8,464 nucleotides of DNA from Bacteroidales bacterium UBA1733 (GCA_002315795.1 DCIF01000066.1:1-8464); one strand, 5' to 3'. Numbered from the stretch's first letter, positions 1 to 6,808 are shown. Numbers and translations are program-made. The notes: generated from the letters alone by a model not told the origin.

Positions 1-1550
1 ATGTCAATGCAGCAACAGAAGCCGGCCTCAATGTTTATGGTCACACTTTGGCCTGGCACTCTCAGCAGCCTGTCGGCTGGTTGAGTTCTCTCATATCTGG
101 CCGTACCGTACCAAGTGCAGAAGGAAAGAAAGAGGTTCTCTACGATTACGATTACTCTAAGCCGGGCACACAGGCCCTAGGAGGCTGGGGTGAAGGGTCA
201 ACACGTGTTGTAGAAAATGGTGCACTTGTTTTGAAGAATACCACTGCTGGTAACTCTTGGTCTTCACAAGCAGCTATTGATGGGTCAATAATCCCAGTAG
301 GAACTAAAGCAACATTGAAAATCAAAGCTAAGGCAAGCCAGAACTACGAGTTCTCTATTGGCTTCCAGAATCCAGACGCATCCCTTGGCTATCCAAGTTG
401 CGGCAATTTCCCAACACTCAACCTCACTACAGAATATAAAGAGTTTGAGGTATCTACTACGATTAATGGAGAAAAGTGCACACGACTCCTCTTCAACTTC
501 GGAAACATAGCTGGTAGTGTCTCAATAGCATATTTTACTATCACTACTGAGGGCTATGAGAAGATTGAATTGACATCAGAGGAGAAAGCAGATACACTTA
601 TCTGGGCCATGCGACAATGGATGACTGGAATGATGAAGGCTACTCAGGGTAAGGTTAAGGCTTGGGATCTTATCAATGAGGCTGTTGGTGGATCAGGTAA
701 CGTGAACGGATTCTATGAACTACAAAACGCTAAACAAAAGGATAGTGGTTCATGGGATGTCGGTGGTGCGAATTTCTTCTGGCAGGATTACCTCGGCCCA
801 GAGAACTATGGTGTAATTGCTGAGCGTGAAGCACGTGCAGCTTATGCGGCTGTCGATGGAACTAACCCTGAAGATCTTAAACTCTTTATCAATGACTATA
901 ATCTGGAGAGTACATGGGATGATAACAAGAAGCTCAAGAGTCTCATCTATTGGATCGGTATCTGGGAAAAGGGTGGTGCTAAGATTGATGGTATTGGTAC
1001 GCAGATGCATATCAGTTATTATAATAATACCAATGATCAGAACAATCAGAAGAAGGCGATAACTAATATGTTCGAGTTGATGGCAGCTACAGGTAAGCTT
1101 GTGCGTGTGTCTGAGTTGGACATGGGTTTCTGTGATCGTCAGTTCGGAACTGCTGTAAAGACCACAAATATTACTGAGAGTCAGCATAAACTGATGGCCG
1201 ATTATTATGAATGGATTATCAAGGAATACTTGCGTATTATACCGGCAGAACAGCAATGGGGCATCTGCCAATGGTGTCCTACAGATGCTCCTGCCGGAGG
1301 TGGATGGCGAGGAGGAGAGCCTGTCGGAATCTGGGATCTCAATAATTATCGTAAGCATGTCTATGCTGGTTTTGTGAAAGGACTTGGTGGAGAATGGTAT
1401 GATCCAACATCCCTTGATGGCATTGCTTCTGAAGAGTCTGTCAGTCCGAATGGAATCTATTCTTTCAATGGTGTCCGTTTGTCTGCTACTTCTATTGATG
1501 AACTTCCTGCAGGAATGTATATCGTCAATGGTAAGAAAGTCGTGAAATGA
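1..1550 (+). CDS. GH10 endo-1,4-beta-xylanase with a CBM inserted in the catalytic domain (5' partial)
   Basis: Secreted or surface endo-xylanase cleaving beta-1,4 bonds of xylan. The gene enters from the left; whole codons begin at base 3, leaving 515 residues. Numbered from that codon, GHTLAWHSQ (13-21) is the GH10 beta-3 motif. The barrel is then interrupted at about 45-187 by a beta-sandwich-like stretch resembling CBM4/9 or CBM22. It resumes with WDLINEA, whose Glu226 (678-680) is the expected acid/base. FINDYN and GIGTQMH follow, then VSELDMG with nucleophile Glu371 (1113-1115) and a GICQW strand. The last 40 residues (from about 477) contain GIYSFNGVRL and GMYIVNGKKVVK, resembling Bacteroidota type IX sorting tails. 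The in-frame TTG at 48 and later ATGs are internal, because GH10 homology runs through them. Family-10 enzymes with such an insertion are known from Prevotella (XynC type) and Bacteroides. Signal peptide and promoter lie outside the window. Confidence 0.95.
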   Translation, partial: VNAATEAGLNVYGHTLAWHSQQPVGWLSSLISGRTVPSAEGKKEVLYDYDYSKPGTQALGGWGEGSTRVVENGALVLKNTTAGNSWSSQAAIDGSIIPVGTKATLKIKAKASQNYEFSIGFQNPDASLGYPSCGNFPTLNLTTEYKEFEVSTTINGEKCTRLLFNFGNIAGSVSIAYFTITTEGYEKIELTSEEKADTLIWAMRQWMTGMMKATQGKVKAWDLINEAVGGSGNVNGFYELQNAKQKDSGSWDVGGANFFWQDYLGPENYGVIAEREARAAYAAVDGTNPEDLKLFINDYNLESTWDDNKKLKSLIYWIGIWEKGGAKIDGIGTQMHISYYNNTNDQNNQKKAITNMFELMAATGKLVRVSELDMGFCDRQFGTAVKTTNITESQHKLMADYYEWIIKEYLRIIPAEQQWGICQWCPTDAPAGGGWRGGEPVGIWDLNNYRKHVYAGFVKGLGGEWYDPTSLDGIASEESVSPNGIYSFNGVRLSATSIDELPAGMYIVNGKKVVK

Positions 1551-3166
1551 GAATAAAGAATTTGCAACTCACACAGCCCATTTGCATAGCAGTGCTCTGC
1601 TATGCATGGGCTGTGCTCGTTTTTCAACATAGTGAGTTGCTTTTTGCTATCCAGGATTTCTCTCCATGGCAAGGGACCCAGGCTTATCTACAGCAATACA
1701 TCGGCCAACCTGGAGGTTTGCGCGAGTGGGCAGGCGATTGGCTGACGCAGTTTTTCTTTTATCCTTGGCTTGGAGCTACTATCATAACTCTTTTTTGGGG
1801 TATTTCTGCTTTTGCTTTGATCAAAGCCAATCGGTTGTGTGGCTGGTGGCATTTGTTTGCTTTGATTCCAGTCATTGCTCTATTAGCTTCGATTACTGAT
1901 TTAGGTTATTGGATCTTCTGCCTGAAAACACGCAGTTACTGGTTCGGTCCGACCCTTGGACTTCTTGCTGTGAGTCTGATGCAGTGGTTCTACTCTCGTT
2001 GTGGAGAACATGGTCGTTTGCTTTCGCTCACGCTGATGATCCTTTTCGGCTACCCTCTGTTGGGATGGTATGCCTCCCTCGGGGTTCTGGCTATGCTGCT
2101 GTGTTCGCCTTGGCACCGACCAAAAGAGTACTGGCTTAAACTCATCTGTGCTTCAGCAGCAGCATTAATAGCGGTTGCGGCTCTCTATTATCATTCGCCA
2201 GGTGTTCACTGGCGCGAAGACAGCCTGCTATATGGCTTCCATCACATCATAATTCCAGAAGCAAGCAGTATTTTGCTCGAAATCCCTTTCTGGGTTATGG
2301 CGGTTGCGGTTTTGCTTATGCCATTGATGACTCGCCTACAGCAGAAAACCTGCCTCTCATGGCTCCCTGCTGTATTGGTTGTAATTGTGGTATTTCTTGG
2401 CAACATGCTTAATTATCGAAATGCTAATTTCCACACAGAGTTGCGAATGCTTCGTGCTATGGATAATGGCCAATGGGATGTGGTGCTAAATGAAATTAAA
2501 GGTTCGCGAAGTAAACCGACACGCGAGATGGTCATCATGAAAGATGTGGCTCTGGCGCAACAAGGTCGCCTGGGGGGTGCTGCTTTTGATTATCCTATCG
2601 GTGGCGTTCGTCCGCAGATGAACGTCGATCTGCCAATTCACATGGCTCACTCGGCGGCTCCGCTATTCTACTATTGGTTAGGAATTCCTAATTTTGCTTT
2701 TGTCTGGTGTATGGAGAATAATATTGAGTATGGTCTCTCCCCTTTTTATATGCGAATGATGTATCGTTGTCTTTTGGCCAATGGAGAAGATGAGGCTGCT
2801 GCCAAATTCAAGGCGTTACTCAAGACTACGCTTTTCTACCAGAACTATGAGCCGACACAAGAAGAAATCAGCAATGTGCAACGCTTCATGACAGGCCATG
2901 ATGAACTGACAAATGACCGTGGCTATAGTGAGAAATACCTCTTAGAGCGGCTGAGCCATGAATATTATGATACGCCAGAGGCACAACAGATAGCAGTACA
3001 TTTTTCTATTCTGTCACGCAATCAGAAGTGTTTCAACTCTGCTCTTTCTCATTATGAGGAGTTGCTGAAACAGCATCCTTCTGGAGAACAGGAGTTGCCA
3101 AAGTATTTTAATCAGCAGACATTCGATTGGTATTATGAAAGCAACACTGGAAATAAGAGTTATTAA
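1547..3166 (+). CDS. Polytopic inner-membrane protein, DUF6057-like, function unknown
   Basis: Predicted 539-residue inner-membrane protein of unknown function. Hydrophobic segments occur at about 11-28, 70-93, 100-124, 131-150, 157-187, 196-215, 242-263 and 270-290, giving roughly eight helices. A soluble, helix-rich C-terminal half (about 295-539) follows, with a possible TPR-like HYEELLKQHP near the end. The first loop carries QPGGLREWAGDWLTQFF, and the first soluble segment has FHTELRMLRAMDNGQWD and HMAHSAAPLFYYWLG. From memory these match the Bacteroidales family DUF6057; a profile search is needed to confirm. The ATG overlaps the xylanase stop as ATGA, so translational coupling is likely, and there is no Met between residue 1 and about 145 to serve as another start. 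The 3' end overlaps the lipoprotein gene by 32 bp. Helices followed by a soluble helical domain recall GT-C glycosyltransferases, but I see no motif proving that. A strong inverted repeat (1564-1640) lies in the codons for helix 1. Confidence 0.88.
   Translation: MRIKNLQLTQPICIAVLCYAWAVLVFQHSELLFAIQDFSPWQGTQAYLQQYIGQPGGLREWAGDWLTQFFFYPWLGATIITLFWGISAFALIKANRLCGWWHLFALIPVIALLASITDLGYWIFCLKTRSYWFGPTLGLLAVSLMQWFYSRCGEHGRLLSLTLMILFGYPLLGWYASLGVLAMLLCSPWHRPKEYWLKLICASAAALIAVAALYYHSPGVHWREDSLLYGFHHIIIPEASSILLEIPFWVMAVAVLLMPLMTRLQQKTCLSWLPAVLVVIVVFLGNMLNYRNANFHTELRMLRAMDNGQWDVVLNEIKGSRSKPTREMVIMKDVALAQQGRLGGAAFDYPIGGVRPQMNVDLPIHMAHSAAPLFYYWLGIPNFAFVWCMENNIEYGLSPFYMRMMYRCLLANGEDEAAAKFKALLKTTLFYQNYEPTQEEISNVQRFMTGHDELTNDRGYSEKYLLERLSHEYYDTPEAQQIAVHFSILSRNQKCFNSALSHYEELLKQHPSGEQELPKYFNQQTFDWYYESNTGNKSY
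1564..1640 (+). terminator. Terminator/attenuator-like nested hairpin inside coding sequence
   Basis: The inner stem pairs 1572-1592 with 1597-1615: 19 base pairs, a 2-nt TT bulge and a TGCT loop. CTCG and a T5 run (1620-1624) follow. An outer stem pairs GCAACTCA (1564-1571) exactly with TGAGTTGC (1633-1640) and runs directly into a second T5 run (1641-1645). It begins only 14 nt after the xylanase stop but lies wholly within the membrane-protein gene, in codons for its first hydrophobic helix. The pairing is read directly from the sequence. Its role as a partial terminator lowering expression of the two downstream genes is inferred. Ribosomes reinitiating at the ATGA overlap would be expected to melt it. 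The 4-nt gap between inner stem and T-run makes that form weaker than a textbook terminator. Confidence 0.6.
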
Positions 3167-4667
3167 ATCTCGGCTCTCTTTCGTTTTTTTGATCTGCAGT
3201 TTTTGGCTGCTGACCGGGTGTGGCATGCGCCCTGAAGTGCCAGAGAAGTTCTCTGTATGCTCATGGCCAGTAGAAATACTGCCAGACTATGCGGATGTTA
3301 CTATTCCACCAAATATCGCTCCCCTTAATTTCGCAATTATAGATGATTCTGTAACAAATGTTGTGGCATGCATCTCATATAATGGTGGCTCCTATACTTA
3401 TGGAGAAGGGAGGAAGGTGATGATCGATGAAGAGGAGTGGAGAGAGATGCTTCGACTGTCAGTAGGCAAGAGCTTGGATGTAGAAGTTTACACTGAGGTT
3501 GCTGGCCAGTGGCGCAAACATCCTGCTTTTAAGATTAATGTAGCTCCGGATAGCATTGATACTTATGTGTCTTACCGTCTGATTCCACCTTACAATACTT
3601 ATGAGCTTATCAGCCTCTGTCAGCGTAATGTGGAAACATTTGAAGAAGTGGAATTTTATAATAATCAGATGCTTGATGCTCCAGAAGGTGGTCATTGCGT
3701 TAACTGCCATGCTTTTCAGAACTATCATACTGAGCGAATGCAATTCCACGTGCGAGAGGAATATGCTGGTACGGTGATTTATGATCAGGGGAAACTGGGT
3801 AAGTATAATTTGAAAATCCCAGAGACTATCAGTAGTGGAGTCTATCCTGCTTGGCATCCTTCGCTCAATTTGATTGCTTATTCGGTCAATAAGTCTTTTC
3901 TTGAGTCACATACTGATGGTCTGGCAAAGGCTGAGGTGCAGGACAGTGAGAGTGGACTTATCCTTTATGATGTGGCCAATCATCGGGTGATTCCCATCTG
4001 CAATGATCCGGATCAGATGGAGACATTTCCCACCTGGAGCCCTGATGGACAGTGGCTATATTATGCTTCGGCCAGCTTCACTTTCATAGAAGAACGTTCT
4101 GCCACAGTTTCTGATGAAGTGAGAATTACGCGTCAGCATGATATCACAGACCGTTATAAAGGAGTATTCTACGACATTTATCGTCGTCATTTTGATGCAA
4201 AAACATTATCTTTCGGTGCTCCTGAGCCCGTGTTGATGGCTTCTGCTGACTCGGCCAGTGCTACGTTGCCACGTATCAGCCCTGATGGGCGATATTTGCT
4301 GACATGTATTGGCTCGCATGGTTGTTTCCAGATCTATCATCCTGAGGCCGATCTGTATGTCACAGACCTGAACACCTCAGAGACTTATCCTCTTGATGCT
4401 GCCAACAGCCCTCGTGCCGAGAGCTTCCATAACTGGTCAAGTAACGGTCGCTGGATTGTCTTCCAGAGCCGTCGACGAGATAATAACTATACGCGTCTCT
4501 ATTTCTCATGGTTTGATGAGAATGGCGTTGCACACAAAGCATTTGAGCTGCCTCAGAAGGATCCGGATTATGAACTTCTGCATTTGCGCTCATATAATAT
4601 TCCCGAGTTTACTGTTGAACCTGTCCGTATAACCCCTGCTGAATTTGCGAACGTAATTTTGAACTGA
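3135..4667 (+). CDS. Lipoprotein with CXXCH motif and TolB/PD40-type beta-propeller repeats
   Basis: Predicted 510-residue envelope lipoprotein of unknown function. A hydrophobic stretch ends in lipobox LTGC with acylated Cys29 (3219-3221), so it should be exported and lipid-anchored. Residues about 50-140 contain DVTIPPNIAPLNFAI and look like a beta-sandwich. A single CVNCH at 188-192 fits covalent heme c attachment (CXXCH), though a structural or metal role is possible. Propeller-type repeats follow: YPAWHPSLNLIAYS (237-250), FPTWSPDGQWLYYAS (298-312), LPRISPDGRYLLT (378-390) and FHNWSSNGRWIVFQS (431-445), the PD40/TolB signature. The ATG at 3135 is the only one before the lipobox; it overlaps the preceding gene by 32 bp, implying coupled translation. 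Context suggests that it works with the membrane protein upstream. TolB itself is unlikely, since no Pal or TolA genes are nearby and TolB lacks a CXXCH. Confidence 0.9.
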   Translation: MKATLEIRVIKSRLSFVFLICSFWLLTGCGMRPEVPEKFSVCSWPVEILPDYADVTIPPNIAPLNFAIIDDSVTNVVACISYNGGSYTYGEGRKVMIDEEEWREMLRLSVGKSLDVEVYTEVAGQWRKHPAFKINVAPDSIDTYVSYRLIPPYNTYELISLCQRNVETFEEVEFYNNQMLDAPEGGHCVNCHAFQNYHTERMQFHVREEYAGTVIYDQGKLGKYNLKIPETISSGVYPAWHPSLNLIAYSVNKSFLESHTDGLAKAEVQDSESGLILYDVANHRVIPICNDPDQMETFPTWSPDGQWLYYASASFTFIEERSATVSDEVRITRQHDITDRYKGVFYDIYRRHFDAKTLSFGAPEPVLMASADSASATLPRISPDGRYLLTCIGSHGCFQIYHPEADLYVTDLNTSETYPLDAANSPRAESFHNWSSNGRWIVFQSRRRDNNYTRLYFSWFDENGVAHKAFELPQKDPDYELLHLRSYNIPEFTVEPVRITPAEFANVILN

Positions 4668-4677
4668 TTGCTCTTTT
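4668..4677. other. 10-bp convergent gap with no hairpin terminator
   Basis: Only ten bases separate the lipoprotein TGA from the GH5 TAA (minus strand). A T6 run (4674-4679) reaches into the GH5 stop codon, but no stable hairpin precedes it. A small inverted repeat, AGCAATC (4730-4736) with GATTGCT (4746-4752), lies in the end of the GH5 gene, with no T-run after it on either strand. Transcription from at least one side therefore probably reads into the opposing gene. Confidence 0.5.
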
Positions 4678-6579
4678 TTATTTCGTTTGTAGTATTTTGT
4701 GAACACTGCCATCAGAGTGGCGCTGTAACAGCAATCCTTTGGAATGATTGCTAACCCTGCGACCATCAATCTGGAAAGTCTCAATTACAGAAGCATTCTC
4801 TTCAAAGAGGCTTGTCAGGTCTGTGGCTGAAGTGAGTCCATCGTTACTTACAAAGATGTTAGCAATGGAAATGCTGTTATCTGCTCCTCCAAGTGTCCAG
4901 AATCCTGCAATGTAAATATGGCTTAGTTCAAGACTGGAGCCATCGCTCTTTTTCAAGGATTTCAGATCAATGCAGATATCTTTCTGTCCACCAAGGTTGA
5001 CTTCTGCAGCACCTGCCCAATAGCTGTTTTCGTCAAACAGACGGAAAGACGCGCTATACTGGCCACTGTCCTTTGCTTTTTCACTTAACTGAATAACGAT
5101 ATATTTATATTCACTCAAATCAAGAGGCGTATTATACTTCCATCCACCAAAGCCGTATTGTCCTGTGGTGAGAGTATGTGTTTCTTCATTGTACGTGCCC
5201 GTTCCATAGATACTTGGGTTGAATCCAAGCTCATCAAGCGGGAACATCTCATTTTTTGTAGTCTCTTCAAAGGTTCGCGCTGAGTGCTCTGCTTTTGCCC
5301 ATACAGGATACCATGTAAAGCAGGCACCAGAGCAGGCTTCGTAAGCGTTGTTAGTAAGCTTGTTATGGAAGGCAGGAAGCAGCTTGCCATCAGCAAGATA
5401 TTGGTCGATGTCGATATAGTCATGTGTATGGGTCAACGTCATGCCTATGTTATCAAAATACTCGAGCGTTGCCTTATATGCCTCTCCGAACTTCGATGTG
5501 GAACCTGTTGCCCAAGTACCACAGTTCGGTTTCACGTCCTCACCATATTCATTTTTGTGAGATGTGCCGTTGGGGTCTTCAGGGCTCCAGTCAACTTCTG
5601 TAATCATGATAGGATTGGTCTTTACGACCGGGACGCTACTGAGGAATGAACGAATTGAAGTCAGATTGTCATGAGAATCATCAGAGGTATTATACCATCC
5701 GGGATACCAATGTACCGCATAACCCAGATTCTGAAGAGGATCTTCAATAGGGAACTCTTCGTATGGCCCGTAGTTCTGTTGCCAGCTTGAACCAGGAACC
5801 CAGATAATACCCTTAAATCCATTTTCGCGAATCTTGTTGACGATTGGCTGGAAGAAATCATGCAGCGCGGCATTGGATGACTTACCGTTTTTGTCAAGTA
5901 CGCTGATGGGTTCGTTGGCTAACTCGATAGAGAGCCAGTCAGAGCTGTCAAGTACAGAATTATCTTTTGTGACCGCATCCCAGACAGTAAGCAGATACTG
6001 CTGATAATAGTCATTTACTTTAATCATGCTGGGGCAGACTCCAGGAGGGCGCATGATAACATACATACCATGACCTTGTGCTAATTTGGCTAATGGCACA
6101 TAAAGTTTCTCCATGTATCTGTTAAGTCGTGATTTCGAGAAATGATAGATGCTGGCTTCTCCACTTACCTCCGTTCCATTGGGATCATAGATCTTATCGC
6201 CTTTAACCGTAAATCCCGATGCTTTTAGATTCGGATCATCGGTCCAGCACGGATCCAGATGCAGGCGGAACACGTTACACCATGAGCCTTGCCGCGTGTC
6301 GGTCACGGCAGTAAACAGTTTGTCGAAATAATCCTTACACTTGTCAATGTATTTATCTCCGTCAGAATAGACATCAATCCAATGCCCATCAGTAAAACGA
6401 TAGCCAGAAAAATAGGGACTTGGCGTATCCATCACACCGTGCAGCATTACCTGCTTCCCATTTGGATCTACCAGATGATTTCCCTCTACGGTCAGTCGGG
6501 GTGTTTCTCCCCATTCTGCAAAAGCATTGCTAACCATCAACGTAGCCAGCAAAAAGAAAAATGTTTTTTTTAGATTCAT
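4678..6579 (-). CDS. Secreted GH5 glycoside hydrolase with C-terminal CBM-like module and sorting-like tail
   Basis: Exported GH5 endo-glycanase of 633 residues; the locus suggests xylan or another hemicellulose, but substrate and subfamily cannot be fixed by eye. The start at 6579 gives a clean signal peptide (MNLKKTFFFLLATLMVSNAFA, signal peptidase I cleavage after Ala21). The in-frame ATG at 6609 is rejected because its extra ten codons overlap the promoter. The catalytic domain spans about 25-435. It opens with LTVEGNHLVDPNGKQVMLHG, then ELANEP carries acid/base Glu223 (5911-5913) and MITEVDW carries nucleophile Glu328 (5596-5598). Residues about 455-582 (GQYGFGGWKYNTPLDLSEY, FRLFDENSYW, IYIAGFWTLGG) look like a beta-sandwich binding module. 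Residues about 595-633 (FQIDGRRVS, KGLLLQ) resemble a diverged type IX sorting tail. It is divergent from the xylanase-esterase gene and converges on the lipoprotein gene 10 bp away. Confidence 0.93.
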   Translation of the reverse strand: MNLKKTFFFLLATLMVSNAFAEWGETPRLTVEGNHLVDPNGKQVMLHGVMDTPSPYFSGYRFTDGHWIDVYSDGDKYIDKCKDYFDKLFTAVTDTRQGSWCNVFRLHLDPCWTDDPNLKASGFTVKGDKIYDPNGTEVSGEASIYHFSKSRLNRYMEKLYVPLAKLAQGHGMYVIMRPPGVCPSMIKVNDYYQQYLLTVWDAVTKDNSVLDSSDWLSIELANEPISVLDKNGKSSNAALHDFFQPIVNKIRENGFKGIIWVPGSSWQQNYGPYEEFPIEDPLQNLGYAVHWYPGWYNTSDDSHDNLTSIRSFLSSVPVVKTNPIMITEVDWSPEDPNGTSHKNEYGEDVKPNCGTWATGSTSKFGEAYKATLEYFDNIGMTLTHTHDYIDIDQYLADGKLLPAFHNKLTNNAYEACSGACFTWYPVWAKAEHSARTFEETTKNEMFPLDELGFNPSIYGTGTYNEETHTLTTGQYGFGGWKYNTPLDLSEYKYIVIQLSEKAKDSGQYSASFRLFDENSYWAGAAEVNLGGQKDICIDLKSLKKSDGSSLELSHIYIAGFWTLGGADNSISIANIFVSNDGLTSATDLTSLFEENASVIETFQIDGRRVSNHSKGLLLQRHSDGSVHKILQTK

Positions 6580-6606
6580 AAAACATATTATTTGGTTTTC
6601 TTGCCA

Positions 6607-6638
6607 CAAAGGTAAAAAGAAAATTTGAAATAGAAAAT
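6607..6638 (-). promoter_or_regulatory. Promoter for the GH5 gene (Bacteroidota type)
   Basis: On the minus strand, TACCTTTG (6607-6614) matches the Bacteroidota -7 consensus TAnnTTTG. The expected -33 position (about 6633-6638) reads only TTTTC/TTTT, so that box is weak. The -7 box ends 27 nt before the GH5 ATG at 6579, giving a short A/T-rich leader with no Shine-Dalgarno, as is usual in this phylum. Confidence 0.55.
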
Positions 6639-6642
6639 AGTC

Positions 6643-6674
6643 TTTGTGATTATTGGTGAAATAATTTATATTTG
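6643..6674 (+). promoter_or_regulatory. Distal plus-strand promoter for the xylanase-esterase gene
   Basis: TTTG (6643-6646), then exactly 20 bp, then TATATTTG (6667-6674), fits the Bacteroidota -33/-7 pattern. It lies 84 bp upstream of the proximal promoter and would give a leader of about 130 nt before the ATG at 6809. The region is A/T-rich, so chance matches are possible. Confidence 0.4.
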
Positions 6675-6726
6675 TGTTACATTCACGTATTGTTGGGTAT
6701 CAAACGTCATATTTTATCATAAAAGG

Positions 6727-6758
6727 TTTGCAGAATCGACAAAAAATAATTATCTTTG
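6727..6758 (+). promoter_or_regulatory. Proximal promoter for the xylanase-esterase gene
   Basis: TTTG (6727-6730), an exact 20-bp spacer and TATCTTTG (6751-6758) form a full-consensus Bacteroidota -33/-7 pair. The start of transcription would fall near 6765, leaving a leader of about 45 nt before the ATG at 6809. The -7 box is the left arm of the palindrome at 6751-6769. Confidence 0.72.
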
Positions 6759-6769
6759 CCACAAAGATA
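6751..6769. repeat. Perfect palindrome over the proximal -7 box
   Basis: TATCTTTG and CAAAGATA are exact reverse complements around a CCA spacer. The left arm is the proximal -7 box. The right half, on the minus strand, also reads as a -7 box, but I find no TTTG at the matching -33 distance there. Part of it (TTGCCACAAAG, 6756-6766) recurs at 6601-6611 across the GH5 promoter. It may be an operator or just two back-to-back promoter-like boxes. Confidence 0.5.
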
Positions 6770-6808
6770 GACACAATTGTAACCATAATAAACATTCCTT
6801 TAACAAAC

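Noticed and set aside
48..50. TTG at 48 as the start of the first xylanase
   Set aside because: The residues before it (GLNVYGHT) are part of the conserved GH10 strand, so the gene continues leftward out of the window.
750..1358. 202-codon minus-strand open frame
   Set aside because: Antisense to the first GH10 catalytic core; no domain-like pattern, and the opposite strand is clearly coding.
1564..1640. Treating the hairpin as proof that the membrane-protein gene starts further downstream
   Set aside because: The next Met is at about residue 145, after several hydrophobic helices. The residues encoded through and just after the hairpin fit what I remember of the family N-terminus, so the hairpin is inside the coding sequence.
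3135..4667. Calling the propeller lipoprotein TolB
   Set aside because: It has a lipobox and a CXXCH motif, and no Tol-Pal genes are nearby. Only the PD40-type repeats are shared.
6580..6609. Upstream in-frame ATG for the GH5 gene at 6609
   Set aside because: It would place ten non-signal residues before the signal peptide and would put the start codon inside the TACCTTTG -7 box, leaving no leader. The ATG at 6579 is better on both counts.
6685..6707. Two ACGT cores 19 bp apart in the divergent region (ACGTATT and ACGTCATATT)
   Set aside because: The match is too short and imperfect to call a regulator site in A/T-rich intergenic DNA.
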